From Myxococcus stipitatus (GTDB lineage Bacteria > Myxococcota > Myxococcia > Myxococcales > Myxococcaceae), in the NCBI RefSeq assembly GCF_037414475.1, contig NZ_CP147913.1, positions 9,062,501 to 9,126,500 on the forward strand: a stretch of 64,000 nucleotides of DNA. Reading direction: 5' to 3'. Below the pieces are notes generated by a model. It searched no databases, had not been told where the DNA came from, and worked only from the letters and a program-made list of their open reading frames with translations. Positions 52,151-60,439 of the stretch are shown one piece after another. Numbering within the stretch: the stretch's first letter is position 1; each line of letters opens with the position of its first letter. The translations under genes were made by a program, and so were the position numbers.

Positions 52151-53407
52151 ATGAACGCTGCCAGTCCTTCCGCTACTCCCCCCGCGAAGCTGGCGACGGC
52201 CATGGCGGCCCGGCGCACCCCCGAGCAGGTGCGCGCGCGCCGCGCGCTCCTGTGGCGGGAGATGCTCACCAGCCTGTGGGCCCCGCTGTGCATCGTCGCC
52301 ATCGTGATGTTCCCGTACACGATGCTCATCGAGTACGTGCCCACGGCGGCGTCCTGGGCTCAGCCCGCGATGAAGGGGCTGGGGCTGGTGATGGTGGCGT
52401 ACTTCGTCGCGCTGCTGGTCTGGCGCAACGTGTTCCCCAAGGAGAAGAAGCTGCGCCGGCTGCGCCACGAGGCGCACGAGCTCATCTCCGAGAACCAGCG
52501 CATCCTCCAGAAGCCCCAGGTGCGCGAGCGGCTCTCCGCGTCCGTGACGGAGCAGATCACCGACCAGGCGCTCAAGGTGGAGGCGGCCTCGGCGGCGGGC
52601 GACGCGGACGTGCTGGTGCGAGAGGTGAGGGCGCTGGAGTCCCTCACGGCCCAGCACCTGGGCGCGTTCCGCAAGGAGTCCCCCGCGGACTTCGTGGGCG
52701 GCTTCGTGAAGATGCTGCTCGTGGCGCTGGTGTTCCGCACCTTCATCGTGGAGCCGTACCGCATCCCCTCGGGCTCCATGCTGCCGACGCTGCAGATTGG
52801 CGATCAGGTCTTCATCAACAAGTTCATCTACGGGGTGCGTGTCCCGTTCGCCAACGTGGTGCCGTTCGTCATCGTCCGGCCTCCCGCGCGCGGCGACGTC
52901 ATCGTCTTCAACAACCCCGTCAACGAGGCCACCGACTACATCAAGCGCGTGGTGGGCGTGCCCGGCGACACGGTCGAGATGATCGACGGCGTGGTCTATA
53001 TCAACGGCCAGACGCAGCAGCGCGAGCTCGTCAACGGCGAGTACATCGTCCACAACATCATGGACGATGGGCAGTGGTTCGATCAGCAGGAGGCGCTCTA
53101 CGAGGAGAACCTGAGCGGCGTGCCGCACCAGGTGCTCCAGACGCCCGCCCGGATGCCTCGCCGCGAGGGGCCCTACGTGGTGCCCGAGGGCCACGTCTTC
53201 GTCATGGGTGACAACCGCGACAACAGCTCCGACAGCCGCCACGGCCTGGGCGTCACCGGCTACGGCAAGACGGAGTTCGTGCCCTACGGCCACATCAAGG
53301 GCAAGGCCATGGTCGTGTGGCTGTCACTGGGCTACCACGGCCTGCTGCACGGGTTGTTTGGTGGCACGGGCCTGCGGGTGGACCGTTTCTTCGAGCCGGT
53401 TCGCTGA
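52151..53407 (+). CDS. lepB: Signal peptidase I
   Basis: Cleaves type I signal peptides on the outer face of the cytoplasmic membrane. YRIPSGSMLPTLQIGDQVFI has the catalytic Ser (~residue 212), ATDYIKRVVGVPGDTVEM has the general base Lys, and VPEGHVFVMGDNRDNSSDSRHG is box D/E. A membrane helix at ~38-60 (APLCIVAIVMFPYTMLIEYV) and a second at ~75-93 lie in the N terminus. At 418 residues it is ~100 longer than E. coli LepB because of a helical segment at ~100-190 between the helices and the catalytic box, a feature also of some other delta-proteobacteria-like genomes (from memory). Coupled to lepA. Confidence 0.95.
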   Translation: MNAASPSATPPAKLATAMAARRTPEQVRARRALLWREMLTSLWAPLCIVAIVMFPYTMLIEYVPTAASWAQPAMKGLGLVMVAYFVALLVWRNVFPKEKKLRRLRHEAHELISENQRILQKPQVRERLSASVTEQITDQALKVEAASAAGDADVLVREVRALESLTAQHLGAFRKESPADFVGGFVKMLLVALVFRTFIVEPYRIPSGSMLPTLQIGDQVFINKFIYGVRVPFANVVPFVIVRPPARGDVIVFNNPVNEATDYIKRVVGVPGDTVEMIDGVVYINGQTQQRELVNGEYIVHNIMDDGQWFDQQEALYEENLSGVPHQVLQTPARMPRREGPYVVPEGHVFVMGDNRDNSSDSRHGLGVTGYGKTEFVPYGHIKGKAMVVWLSLGYHGLLHGLFGGTGLRVDRFFEPVR

Positions 53408-53492
53408 CCCACACCCGGCGGGCAGGCGGCCTGGTTGATCTGCGACGGTGCTTGACGCGCCGGACCGCCCGGGGTACGCGGCGGCCCCGGCC

Positions 53493-54386
53493 ATGAGACA
53501 CCTCCTTGGAATCGAAGGCTGGCGCCGGGACGAGCTCGAAGCGGTGCTCGACAGGGCGCGTTCGCACCTGCCCGGTGGTCCAGACACCACCCACCTCCTG
53601 CGCGGCAAGGTGGTCGCCAACCTCTTCTTCGAGGACTCGACCCGGACGCGCACCTCGTTCCACATGGCCGCTCGCGGCCTGGGCGCGGGTGTCCTCGACT
53701 GGAGCCCGTCCGGCTCGTCTACCTCGAAGGGGGAGACGCTGCTGGACACCGCGCGCAACATCGAGGCGACGGGGCCGGTGGCCATCGTCATGCGCCACCG
53801 CTCGTCGGGCGCGCCTCACCTGGTGGCGAAGCATGTCCGCTGCGTCGTCATCAACGCCGGTGACGGCACGCACGAGCACCCCTCGCAGGCCCTGCTGGAC
53901 GCGTTCACCCTGCGGCAGCGCTGGGGCAGCCTGGACGGCCGCACGGTGCTCATCGTCGGAGACATCCTCCACAGCCGCGTGGCTCGCTCCAACCTCTGGT
54001 GCCTGAAGGCGCTGGGCGCGCGGGTCATCGTCTGCGGTCCTCCCACGCTGATTCCTCCCGGCCTGGAGGCGATGGGCGCGGAGGTGACGCACAACCTGGA
54101 CGCGGTGCTCCCCCAGGCGGACGCGGTGATGTGCCTGCGCCTCCAACTCGAGCGCATGGGCGAGGCCTTCCTGCCCTCCACGCGGGAGTACTCGCGGCTG
54201 TTCGGCCTGACGACCGCCCGCGAGGAGCGGATGAAGGCGGGGGCGCTGGTGATGCATCCGGGGCCCATCAACCGGGGGCTGGAGCTGGCGCCCGCGGTGG
54301 CGGATGGGGCTCGCAGCGTCATTCTGGAGCAGGTGTCCAACGGCGTCGCCGTGCGGCGGGCCATCCTCGAGGTGTGCACGTCATGA
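53493..54386 (+). CDS. pyrB: Aspartate carbamoyltransferase catalytic subunit
   Basis: First committed step of pyrimidine synthesis. [19 protein letters not shown] (STRTR carbamoyl-phosphate motif, ~residues 45-50), [29 protein letters not shown] (second motif), [15 protein letters not shown] and [14 protein letters not shown] are all present. 297 residues from ATG 53493 ([10 protein letters not shown]); GTG 53448 is a possible longer start but adds unlike sequence. Its stop TGA overlaps the ATG of pyrC (ATGA), so the genes are translated together. No regulatory pyrI or uracil-responsive leader was recognised upstream. Confidence 0.95.
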   Translation: MRHLLGIEGWRRDELEAVLDRARSHLPGGPDTTHLLRGKVVANLFFEDSTRTRTSFHMAARGLGAGVLDWSPSGSSTSKGETLLDTARNIEATGPVAIVMRHRSSGAPHLVAKHVRCVVINAGDGTHEHPSQALLDAFTLRQRWGSLDGRTVLIVGDILHSRVARSNLWCLKALGARVIVCGPPTLIPPGLEAMGAEVTHNLDAVLPQADAVMCLRLQLERMGEAFLPSTREYSRLFGLTTAREERMKAGALVMHPGPINRGLELAPAVADGARSVILEQVSNGVAVRRAILEVCTS

Positions 54387-55687
54387 GCGCTCCGGTCCTT
54401 TTCCGAAGAGGCCGCGTCATCGACCCGCGCAACGGCGTCGACGGTGTGCGGGATGTCCTGGTGCGCGACGGCAAGGTGGCCGAGGTCTCCGACGCGCCGC
54501 TGCCGGTGCCGCCGGGCGCGGAGGTGGTGGAGGCCGCGGGCCGCTGGGTGCTGCCGGGCTTCATCGACCTGCACGTGCACCTGCGCGAGCCGGGTGAGGA
54601 GGGCAAGGAGACGGTCCTCACCGGTTGCCGCGCCGCCGTGGCGGGTGGGTTCACCGCCGTCGTGGCCATGCCCAACACGAAGGTGGTCAACGACAGCGGG
54701 CTCGTCACGGAGCTGGTGCTGTCGAGGGCCCGCGCGGCCAACCTCTGCCATGTGTACCCCGCGGGGGCCATCACCAAGGGCCTCAAGGGCGAGGAGCTGG
54801 CGGAGACGGGCGAGCTGGTGTCCGCCGGCTGCGTCGCCATCACCGACGACGGGCGCCCGGTGATGAACGCGTCGCTCATGCGGCGCGCGCTCCAGTACGC
54901 CACGATGTTCGGCGTGCCCGTCATGGTCCATGAAGAGGACCTGACGCTGTCCGCGGGTGGCGCCATGCACGAGGGGGCGGTCTCCACGCGGCTGGGCCTG
55001 CGCGGCATCCCCGCCTCGGCGGAGGTGGCGATGGTGGCGCGCGACCTGGTGCTGCTCGAGGAGACGAAGGGCCGGCTGCACATCGCCCACGTGTCCTGCG
55101 AGGGCAGCGTGCGCCTGATTCGCGAGGCGAAGCGCCGGGGGCTGTTCGTCACGGCCGAGGCGACGCCCCACCACGTCATCCTGGATGACCGGGCGGTGGG
55201 GGACTACGACACGCACGCGAAGATGGCGCCGCCCCTGCGCGCGGACCGGGACGTGGAGGCGCTGCGCGAGGCGCTGGTGGATGGAACCATCGACGCCATC
55301 GCCACGGACCACGCGCCCCATGGCGTGCTGGACAAGCAGGTGGAGTTCGAGAAGGGCATCAACGGGATTGTCGGGCTGGAGACGGCCCTGGGGCTCACGC
55401 TGGAGCTGGTGAACGCGGGGCTGCTCGACGCGAAGCGCGCGGTGGAGCTCCTGACGCACGGCCCGGCGAAGGCGTTCGGCCTTCCGGGCGGCCACCTGGC
55501 CCCCGGGGCTCCAGCGGACATCACCGTGGTGGACCCCTTGGAGGAGTGGACGGTGGATGCCCACCGGTTCTATTCCCGCAGCCGGAATACGCCCTTCCAT
55601 GGCCGTAAGCAGAAGGGCCGCGTGGTGCAGACCTGGGTTTCTGGCCGGAAGGTGTACGCCGACGGTCAGGTGAAGGAGTCGCGGTGA
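54383..55687 (+). CDS. pyrC: Dihydroorotase (class I)
   Basis: Cyclises carbamoyl-aspartate to dihydroorotate. [19 protein letters not shown] has the HxHxR zinc and substrate motif (~residues 58-62), HVEEDL-like and [13 protein letters not shown] supply further His ligands, TPHHVILDD another, and [16 protein letters not shown] the catalytic Asp. 434 residues, as usual for class I enzymes. ATG 54383 overlaps pyrB; GTG 55684/ATG 55687 of carA overlaps its stop, so pyrB-pyrC-carA is one tightly coupled operon. Confidence 0.95.
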   Translation: MSAPVLFRRGRVIDPRNGVDGVRDVLVRDGKVAEVSDAPLPVPPGAEVVEAAGRWVLPGFIDLHVHLREPGEEGKETVLTGCRAAVAGGFTAVVAMPNTKVVNDSGLVTELVLSRARAANLCHVYPAGAITKGLKGEELAETGELVSAGCVAITDDGRPVMNASLMRRALQYATMFGVPVMVHEEDLTLSAGGAMHEGAVSTRLGLRGIPASAEVAMVARDLVLLEETKGRLHIAHVSCEGSVRLIREAKRRGLFVTAEATPHHVILDDRAVGDYDTHAKMAPPLRADRDVEALREALVDGTIDAIATDHAPHGVLDKQVEFEKGINGIVGLETALGLTLELVNAGLLDAKRAVELLTHGPAKAFGLPGGHLAPGAPADITVVDPLEEWTVDAHRFYSRSRNTPFHGRKQKGRVVQTWVSGRKVYADGQVKESR

Positions 55688-56808
55688 TGACGAAGCGGGC
55701 AGTGCTCGCCCTGGCGGATGGCACCACCTTCGAGGGCCGCGCTTTTGGCGCGGTCGGCGAGACGGTGGGTGAGGTGGTCTTCAACACGTCCATGTTCGGC
55801 TACCAGGAGATCCTCACGGACCCCTCGTATGTCGGGCAGATTGTCACCATGACGTACCCGGAGATGGGCAACGTCGGGGCGACACCCGAGGACGAAGAGG
55901 CGGGCAAGCCGCACGCGGTGGGTATGGTGGTGCGTGCCCTCGCCAGCCAGCCTTCCAACTGGCGCGCGAAGGAGTCGCTGGACGCGTACCTCAAGCGTCA
56001 CAACGTCGCGGGCATCGAAGGGCTCGACACCCGCCGCCTCGTGCGCCACCTGCGCACCCACGGCGCGCAGATGGGCGTCATCTCCAGCGAGGGCCTGTCC
56101 GCGGCCGCGCTGACCGAGCGCGCGAAGACGGCCCACGGCATGGAGGGCCTGGACCTGGCCACCGGCGTGTCGACGAAGACGCCGTACACCTTCACCACGC
56201 CCTCGCCGGACGTGTTCTCCGGCCAGAGCGCCCAGCCCCTGGCGGACCCGCGCTTCGACGTGGTGGCCTACGACTACGGCCTCAAGAAGTCGATGCTGCA
56301 CTTCCTGGTGGACGTCGGCTGCCGGGTGACGGTGGTTCCGGCCCACACCACGGCGGAAGAGGTGCTGGCCCGCAAGCCCCACGGCATCTTCCTGGCCAAT
56401 GGCCCCGGAGACCCGGCGGCGGTGAAGGGCGCGGACCGCACCGTGGCGGCCCTCCTGGGCAAGGTGCCCGTGTTCGGCATCTGCCTGGGTCACCAGATCA
56501 TGGCGCTGGCGTTGGGCGGCCGGACGTACAAGATGAAGTTTGGCCACCGCGGCGGAAACCAGCCGGTGAAGGACCTCACCACGGGCAAGGTGGAGATCAC
56601 CGCCCAGAACCACGGCTTCGCCGTGGACGACGCCAGCCTCAAGGGCACGGCCGTCGTCACACACATCAACCTCAATGACGGCACGGTGGAGGGCCTGGCC
56701 GTCCCGGACGCGCGGGCCTTCAGCGTGCAGTACCACCCCGAGGCCTCTCCCGGCCCCCATGACGCACGCTATCTCTTTGGCCGCTTCGCGAAGCTGATGG
56801 CGGGGTAG
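55687..56808 (+). CDS. carA: Carbamoyl-phosphate synthase small subunit
   Basis: Glutaminase subunit that feeds ammonia to CarB. The N-terminal domain ([23 protein letters not shown] in parts) and the class I glutamine amidotransferase domain are complete: [28 protein letters not shown] (nucleophile Cys in ICLGHQ, ~260), NQPVKDL and [13 protein letters not shown] (His and Glu of the triad). 373 residues from ATG 55687; GTG 55684 overlaps the pyrC stop. carB is not adjacent, so the large subunit must be elsewhere. Forms an operon with pyrB-pyrC. Confidence 0.95.
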   Translation: MTKRAVLALADGTTFEGRAFGAVGETVGEVVFNTSMFGYQEILTDPSYVGQIVTMTYPEMGNVGATPEDEEAGKPHAVGMVVRALASQPSNWRAKESLDAYLKRHNVAGIEGLDTRRLVRHLRTHGAQMGVISSEGLSAAALTERAKTAHGMEGLDLATGVSTKTPYTFTTPSPDVFSGQSAQPLADPRFDVVAYDYGLKKSMLHFLVDVGCRVTVVPAHTTAEEVLARKPHGIFLANGPGDPAAVKGADRTVAALLGKVPVFGICLGHQIMALALGGRTYKMKFGHRGGNQPVKDLTTGKVEITAQNHGFAVDDASLKGTAVVTHINLNDGTVEGLAVPDARAFSVQYHPEASPGPHDARYLFGRFAKLMAG

Positions 56809-56823
56809 AATACCCTTCCCCCT

Positions 56824-57489
56824 ATGGATTCCCCGCTGTCACCGCTCTCCTACCAGCCGTACCTGGACCAGCTCATCGCCTTCGGCAGCGTGGAGTCACG
56901 GAAGGCAGACCTGCTCGAAGCCAAGGCGGAGTACTTCCGCCTGACGGGCGAGGTCTTCGAGGACGACAAGCTCTTCGAGCTGCGCATGGCGTCGTTCCTC
57001 GACTTCTACCTCTACGACCGGGTCTCGCCCCTGACGGGCAGGACGCCGGCCGCGGAGTTCTACGAGCAGCGCCTGGCGAACGCGCCCCCCGAGGAGTCCA
57101 ACGCCTTCCGCAGCTTCACGGAGACGGTCCACGGCCTCTTCGAGGTCCGCAAGCTGGGCAAGGGGCTGGTCCGGCTGCGCGAGCTATACTCGGGCAAGGA
57201 CTTCGACGTGACGGAGCGGCGCCACATCGCCGGCCTGGAGACGGGCGACATCCTGGAGGCCCGCCTCATCCCGTTCGGTGGGCACCTGCTGTTCTCCGCC
57301 GCGTTCTGCTACCACCCGCGCGTGGCGGTGAAGCCCATCAAGGCCGAGGTCAAACGCCGCAAGAAGAAGGAGCCGGAGCGCGCCCCCAACGAGCTCGTCT
57401 GGGAGTGCGCGCGCCGAGCCCTCAACATGGACCGCTACCGCCAGCTCGCCGTCGAGAAGATCTACGACTTCGAGCAGAAGGTGCTCTGA
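56824..57489 (+). CDS. Conserved-looking hypothetical protein after carA
   Basis: A 221-residue cytosolic protein, 15 bases after carA and so probably in its transcript. It begins PLSYQPYLDQLIAFGSVE and has many aromatic and charged helices (EYFRLTGEVFEDDKLFELRMASFLDFYLYDR in parts), a middle IAGLETGDILEARLIPFGGHLLFSAAFCYHP, and a basic stretch KAEVKRRKKKEPER. The basic run is typical of RNA- or DNA-binding. I recognise no family. Ending in the hairpin at 57498, it closes the pyrimidine operon. Confidence 0.6.
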   Translation: MDSPLSPLSYQPYLDQLIAFGSVESRKADLLEAKAEYFRLTGEVFEDDKLFELRMASFLDFYLYDRVSPLTGRTPAAEFYEQRLANAPPEESNAFRSFTETVHGLFEVRKLGKGLVRLRELYSGKDFDVTERRHIAGLETGDILEARLIPFGGHLLFSAAFCYHPRVAVKPIKAEVKRRKKKEPERAPNELVWECARRALNMDRYRQLAVEKIYDFEQKVL

Positions 57490-57497
57490 CGAAGTTG

Positions 57498-57521
57498 TCC
57501 ACCGCGCTCACACGCGGTGGA
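57498..57521. terminator. Hairpin between the pyr operon and pyk
   Basis: TCCACCGCG (57498-57506) pairs with CGCGGTGGA (57513-57521) around CTCACA. It overlaps the last codons of the minus-strand pyruvate kinase gene and lies just past the stop of the plus-strand gene, so it may serve both. Confidence 0.6.
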
Positions 57522-58908
57522 TGCTCATCATGTTGGTGTTGCCCGGCACGTTGAGTGGCACTCCGGCCACCACGATGACCGGGGTCCCCGGTGGGCAGAA
57601 GCTCTCGCGCAGGCACAGCTTGCGCACCTGGTTCAGCATGGCTTCGGTGGACCTCACCCGCGCCACCTGATGCCCCGTCACGCCCCAGTAGAGCGCCATG
57701 CGCTGGATGGAGGCTTCATTGGGCGTGAGCGCGATGATGCGCGCGTGGGGCCGGAACTCGGAGATGAGGCGCGCGGTGTGGCCGCTCTCCGTGTACGCGA
57801 CAATCATCTGGATGCCCAGCTGGGTCGCCGCCGCGACGGCCGCCGCGGCGACGCCGGTGCCCAGGTCCTCGGAGCGCTCGAAAGGGGAGTGGTGCTGGTG
57901 GCGCGTCACGCCTCGCTCCGTCTCCTCGACGATGCGGGCCATGGTGGCGGCCGCGTCGATGGGGTAGCGGCCCGCCGCCGTCTCACCGGACAGCATCACC
58001 GCGTCGGCGCCGTCCAGAATCGCGTTGGCCACGTCGGACACCTCCGCGCGGGTGGGGCGCGGGTTGTTGACCATGCTCTCCAGCATCTCCGTGGCGACGA
58101 TGACGAGCCCGCCCAACTGGTTCACCGCGCGCACCATGTGCTTCTGGATGGCGGGGAGCTGCTCCAGCGGCATCTCCACGCCCAGGTCTCCTCGCGCCAC
58201 CATGATGCCGTCCGCGGCGCGGGCAATGGCCTCCAGCGCCTCCACCGCCTGCGGCTTTTCAATCTTGGCGATGAGGGGCGTCTTGTTCTTCGCCACGTGC
58301 TTGCGCGCGCGGTGGATGTCCTCGGCCGTGCGCACGAAGGACAGCGCCACGTAGTCCACGCCCACCTCCTGGCCGAACGCCAGGTCCGCTTCGTCCTTCG
58401 GCGTGATTGTGGGCACGGACATGGGCGAGCCCGGCAGGTTCAGCCCCTTGTGGTCCTTGAGCAGCCCGCCAACCTCCACCTCGCAGAGGACGTCCTGGCC
58501 AGAGACCTTGCGCACGCGCAGGCGCACCCGGCCATCGTCGAGGAGGATGGCGTCGCGGGCCTTCACGTCCTTCGTCAGCGACTTGATGGGCGTGGGGATG
58601 ACGGTGCCTTGCCCCAGCACCGCGCGAGTCGTCACCGTCACGAGCTCGCCTGCCTTCACCGCGAGTTGTCCACCCTCGAACTTCCCCAGGCGGATCTTGG
58701 GGCCCTGGATATCCTGGAGGATGGCCACGGGCAGCTTCAGCCGCCTGGCCGCCTTCCGGATGAGGGCCACGCGCTCCCGGTGCTCGTCGTGCGTGCCGTG
58801 AGAGAAGTTCAGCCGCGCCACGTTCATCCCCGCGCGGATGAGGCCCTCGATGGCCTCCAGCGAGCTCGAAGCGGGCCCCAGGGTGCAGATGATCTTCGCC
58901 TTGCGCAT
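57508..58908 (-). CDS. pyk: Pyruvate kinase
   Basis: Last step of glycolysis, phosphoenolpyruvate to pyruvate with ATP. KIICTLGPASSS opens the barrel, RLNFSHGTHDEH, LQDIQGPKIRLG, DDGRVRL, PLIAKIEKPQAVEALEAI (catalytic Lys), VARGDLGVEMPLEQLP and DAVMLSGETAAGRYP are all in order, and a C-terminal domain ends with VVAGVPLNVPGNTNMMSIH. 466 residues from ATG 58908 (four codons inside an alternative ATG at 58920). Convergent with the pyr operon, sharing a hairpin. The upstream gap to 59020 holds its promoter and possibly a small RNA on the other strand. Confidence 0.97.
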   Translation of the reverse strand: MRKAKIICTLGPASSSLEAIEGLIRAGMNVARLNFSHGTHDEHRERVALIRKAARRLKLPVAILQDIQGPKIRLGKFEGGQLAVKAGELVTVTTRAVLGQGTVIPTPIKSLTKDVKARDAILLDDGRVRLRVRKVSGQDVLCEVEVGGLLKDHKGLNLPGSPMSVPTITPKDEADLAFGQEVGVDYVALSFVRTAEDIHRARKHVAKNKTPLIAKIEKPQAVEALEAIARAADGIMVARGDLGVEMPLEQLPAIQKHMVRAVNQLGGLVIVATEMLESMVNNPRPTRAEVSDVANAILDGADAVMLSGETAAGRYPIDAAATMARIVEETERGVTRHQHHSPFERSEDLGTGVAAAAVAAATQLGIQMIVAYTESGHTARLISEFRPHARIIALTPNEASIQRMALYWGVTGHQVARVRSTEAMLNQVRKLCLRESFCPPGTPVIVVAGVPLNVPGNTNMMSIHRV

Positions 58909-58942
58909 ATGCGCGCGCATCCTAGGCGGCTCGGCCCGTGGC

Positions 58943-59057
58943 TTGACAGTTCCGTCCCCAGGGGACTTACTCTGACTTCAGGCGGGGTGCTCACCCTTCG
59001 GGGATGGGCACTCGCGAGGAAAAGCCCGGCATCCCTGGGAGGGGGGGCCGGGCTTTT
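58943..59057 (+). ncRNA. Possible small RNA between pyk and the BFN gene
   Basis: TTGACA (58943-58948), a 17-base spacer and CTTACT (58966-58971) form a plausible promoter on the plus strand. About 80 bases later a strong terminator (59020-59057) with an A/T-flanked stem ends it. Between them GTGC...GCAC and CCC/GGGG arms (about 58987-59012) can form a hairpin. No coding frame fits this strand. The -10 box is poor, so treat as a candidate. Confidence 0.35.
59020..59057. terminator. Bidirectional rho-independent terminator
   Basis: AAAAGCCCGGC (59020-59030) pairs with GCCGGGCTTTT (59047-59057), a perfect 11-bp stem with 16-base loop and U-tract-forming T4 on both strands. It lies 33 bases past the stop of the minus-strand BFN gene. 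Confidence 0.85.
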
Positions 59058-59089
59058 CGCTTCCACCGCTCCACTTGAAGAGGCGAGGC

Positions 59090-59878
59090 CTAGAGCTCGA
59101 TCTTCTTGCCAGCACCCTTCGGTGAGCCCACGGGCGGGTGCCCTGGCGGCAAGTCCCCCGCGCCCGAGTCATCGGACGGGCTCCCCGGCGCCGGCATGCC
59201 CGGGGGCGGCAGCGCACCGGGCTCGTCCATCAATCCTCCACCCGGGCCACTGCCTCCCACGCCGGGCCCGCCCTTCTGGAGCGCCTCGATTTCATCGCGG
59301 CTGATGCCCGCGAGCGTCAGCACCTTGCGCGTGACGCGGATGCGCGCGTGGCTGGAGAGGGCCATGGCGATGGAGTCGGAGGGACGCGCCTCGAGGGTCA
59401 GCTTCTTCGCGCCCTGCTCGAGGAAGACGCGGCCCGAGTAGACGTTGTCTCGCAGGTCGTCGATGCGGACCTCGGTGACCTTGGCGCCCAGCTGGTCCAC
59501 CACGTCATCCAGCAGGTCCTGCGCGAGCGGCTGCGGTGGCTCACGCTCCGCGAGCCTGAAGGCGATGGAGACCGCGGAGGCCTCGTCCACGAAGACGGGG
59601 AGGAGCATCTCCTGGTCCTTCGTGGTGAGGACGATTGCGTGTGTCTGAGCCTCCACGAGCGGGATGACGTCCTTCACCTCCAACTCGACGAGCTCGGTGC
59701 ATGCCTTGGGGTCGCCTCCGTGCTCGGTGACACACGGCTGCTCGTCGGAGGTACCCTGAAGTGTCGCCGCGATGGCTCTTGGGGCTCGGAAGCCAGGGAG
59801 CAGCAGGAGCCCTCCCAGCGCCAGCAACAGCGCCGAGAGAGGGGCGACGAAGAGAGTGGCGCGGTTGGGTGTTCTCAC
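59090..59878 (-). CDS. Bifunctional-nuclease (BFN, DUF151) domain protein, membrane-anchored or exported
   Basis: The N terminus (LFVAPLSALLLALGGLLLLPGF, residues ~9-30) is a signal anchor or cleavable signal, followed by AIAATLQ. Then the BFN fold: LVELEVKDVIPLVEAQTHAIVLTTKDQEMLLPVFVDEASAVSIAFRL (in pieces), QLGAKVTEVRIDDLRDNVYSGRVFLEQGAK and LEARPSDSIAMALSSHARIRV, which match the DUF151 core with its conserved DNVY, ARPSDSIA signatures. The C-terminal ~60 residues are Gly/Pro-rich and disordered. BFN proteins from plants and archaea have DNase/RNase activity; usual bacterial ones are cytosolic, so a leader is unusual. Confidence 0.8.
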   Translation of the reverse strand: MRTPNRATLFVAPLSALLLALGGLLLLPGFRAPRAIAATLQGTSDEQPCVTEHGGDPKACTELVELEVKDVIPLVEAQTHAIVLTTKDQEMLLPVFVDEASAVSIAFRLAEREPPQPLAQDLLDDVVDQLGAKVTEVRIDDLRDNVYSGRVFLEQGAKKLTLEARPSDSIAMALSSHARIRVTRKVLTLAGISRDEIEALQKGGPGVGGSGPGGGLMDEPGALPPPGMPAPGSPSDDSGAGDLPPGHPPVGSPKGAGKKIEL

Positions 59879-59980
59879 ACCCTGAACCTACGCACCCGCT
59901 ACCCTCTCGGGAGGGCGGCATTTCTGCCCGGTTGCCCTCGGGGGCTCGAGCTGGCCGCCCGGAGGGCAAGGGAGCGGACG

Positions 59981-60343
59981 TCAACGACGGTCGTCGTCCT
60001 CGTCCTCGTCGTCGTAGTCCTCCTCGTCGTCGACGTCCTCGTCCTCATCCTCGTCGAGGTCGTCGTCCTCGTCCTCGGACTCCTCATCCTCGTCTTCGTC
60101 CTCGTCGTCGAGCGTGTCCTCGACGTCCTCCGACTCCAGCGTCATGGAGACGGCGAACTTCTTGTCGAGCACGGCGATCTGCGCGCGCATCTCCGAAAGC
60201 GCGGCGACGAAGTCCTCCGAGAGATTCGCGGGCGCTTTCGCGTCGCAGTGGGGACAGACAATCTTCTCCGTCCCCTCGATGAGGTCTTGCACGTCAAGCT
60301 CGAAGCTTGCCTCGCACTTCTGGCAGGTGAAGTCGATGCTCAT
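59981..60343 (-). CDS. Zinc-ribbon protein with very acidic tail
   Basis: A 120-residue protein from ATG 60343 (MSIDFTCQKCEASFEL). CQKC and CPHC, 27 residues apart, make a zinc ribbon, and a helix SEMRAQIAVLDKKFAV follows. The last ~50 residues are nearly all Asp and Glu, ending EDDDRR. The coding DNA of this tail is a GAY/GAR triplet-rich tract. Acidic tails of this sort bind basic proteins or RNA polymerase parts. Function unknown. The gap to the plus-strand ligase gene is about 95 bases. Confidence 0.7.
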   Translation of the reverse strand: MSIDFTCQKCEASFELDVQDLIEGTEKIVCPHCDAKAPANLSEDFVAALSEMRAQIAVLDKKFAVSMTLESEDVEDTLDDEDEDEDEESEDEDDDLDEDEDEDVDDEEDYDDEDEDDDRR

Positions 60344-60439
60344 GGTCGGGCGCGGCATACAAAGCCCTCCAACCAGCTGTCAACGTCCGCGAACTGGGGC
60401 CATGGTGGCCAGGCCCCTACATCCGCTAGCGTTCATCGG

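Noticed and set aside
59138-60439. Plus-strand extension upstream of the acyl-CoA ligase
   Set aside because: It reads antisense through the BFN and zinc-ribbon genes and has no domain; the ligase starts at 60440 with the usual N terminus.
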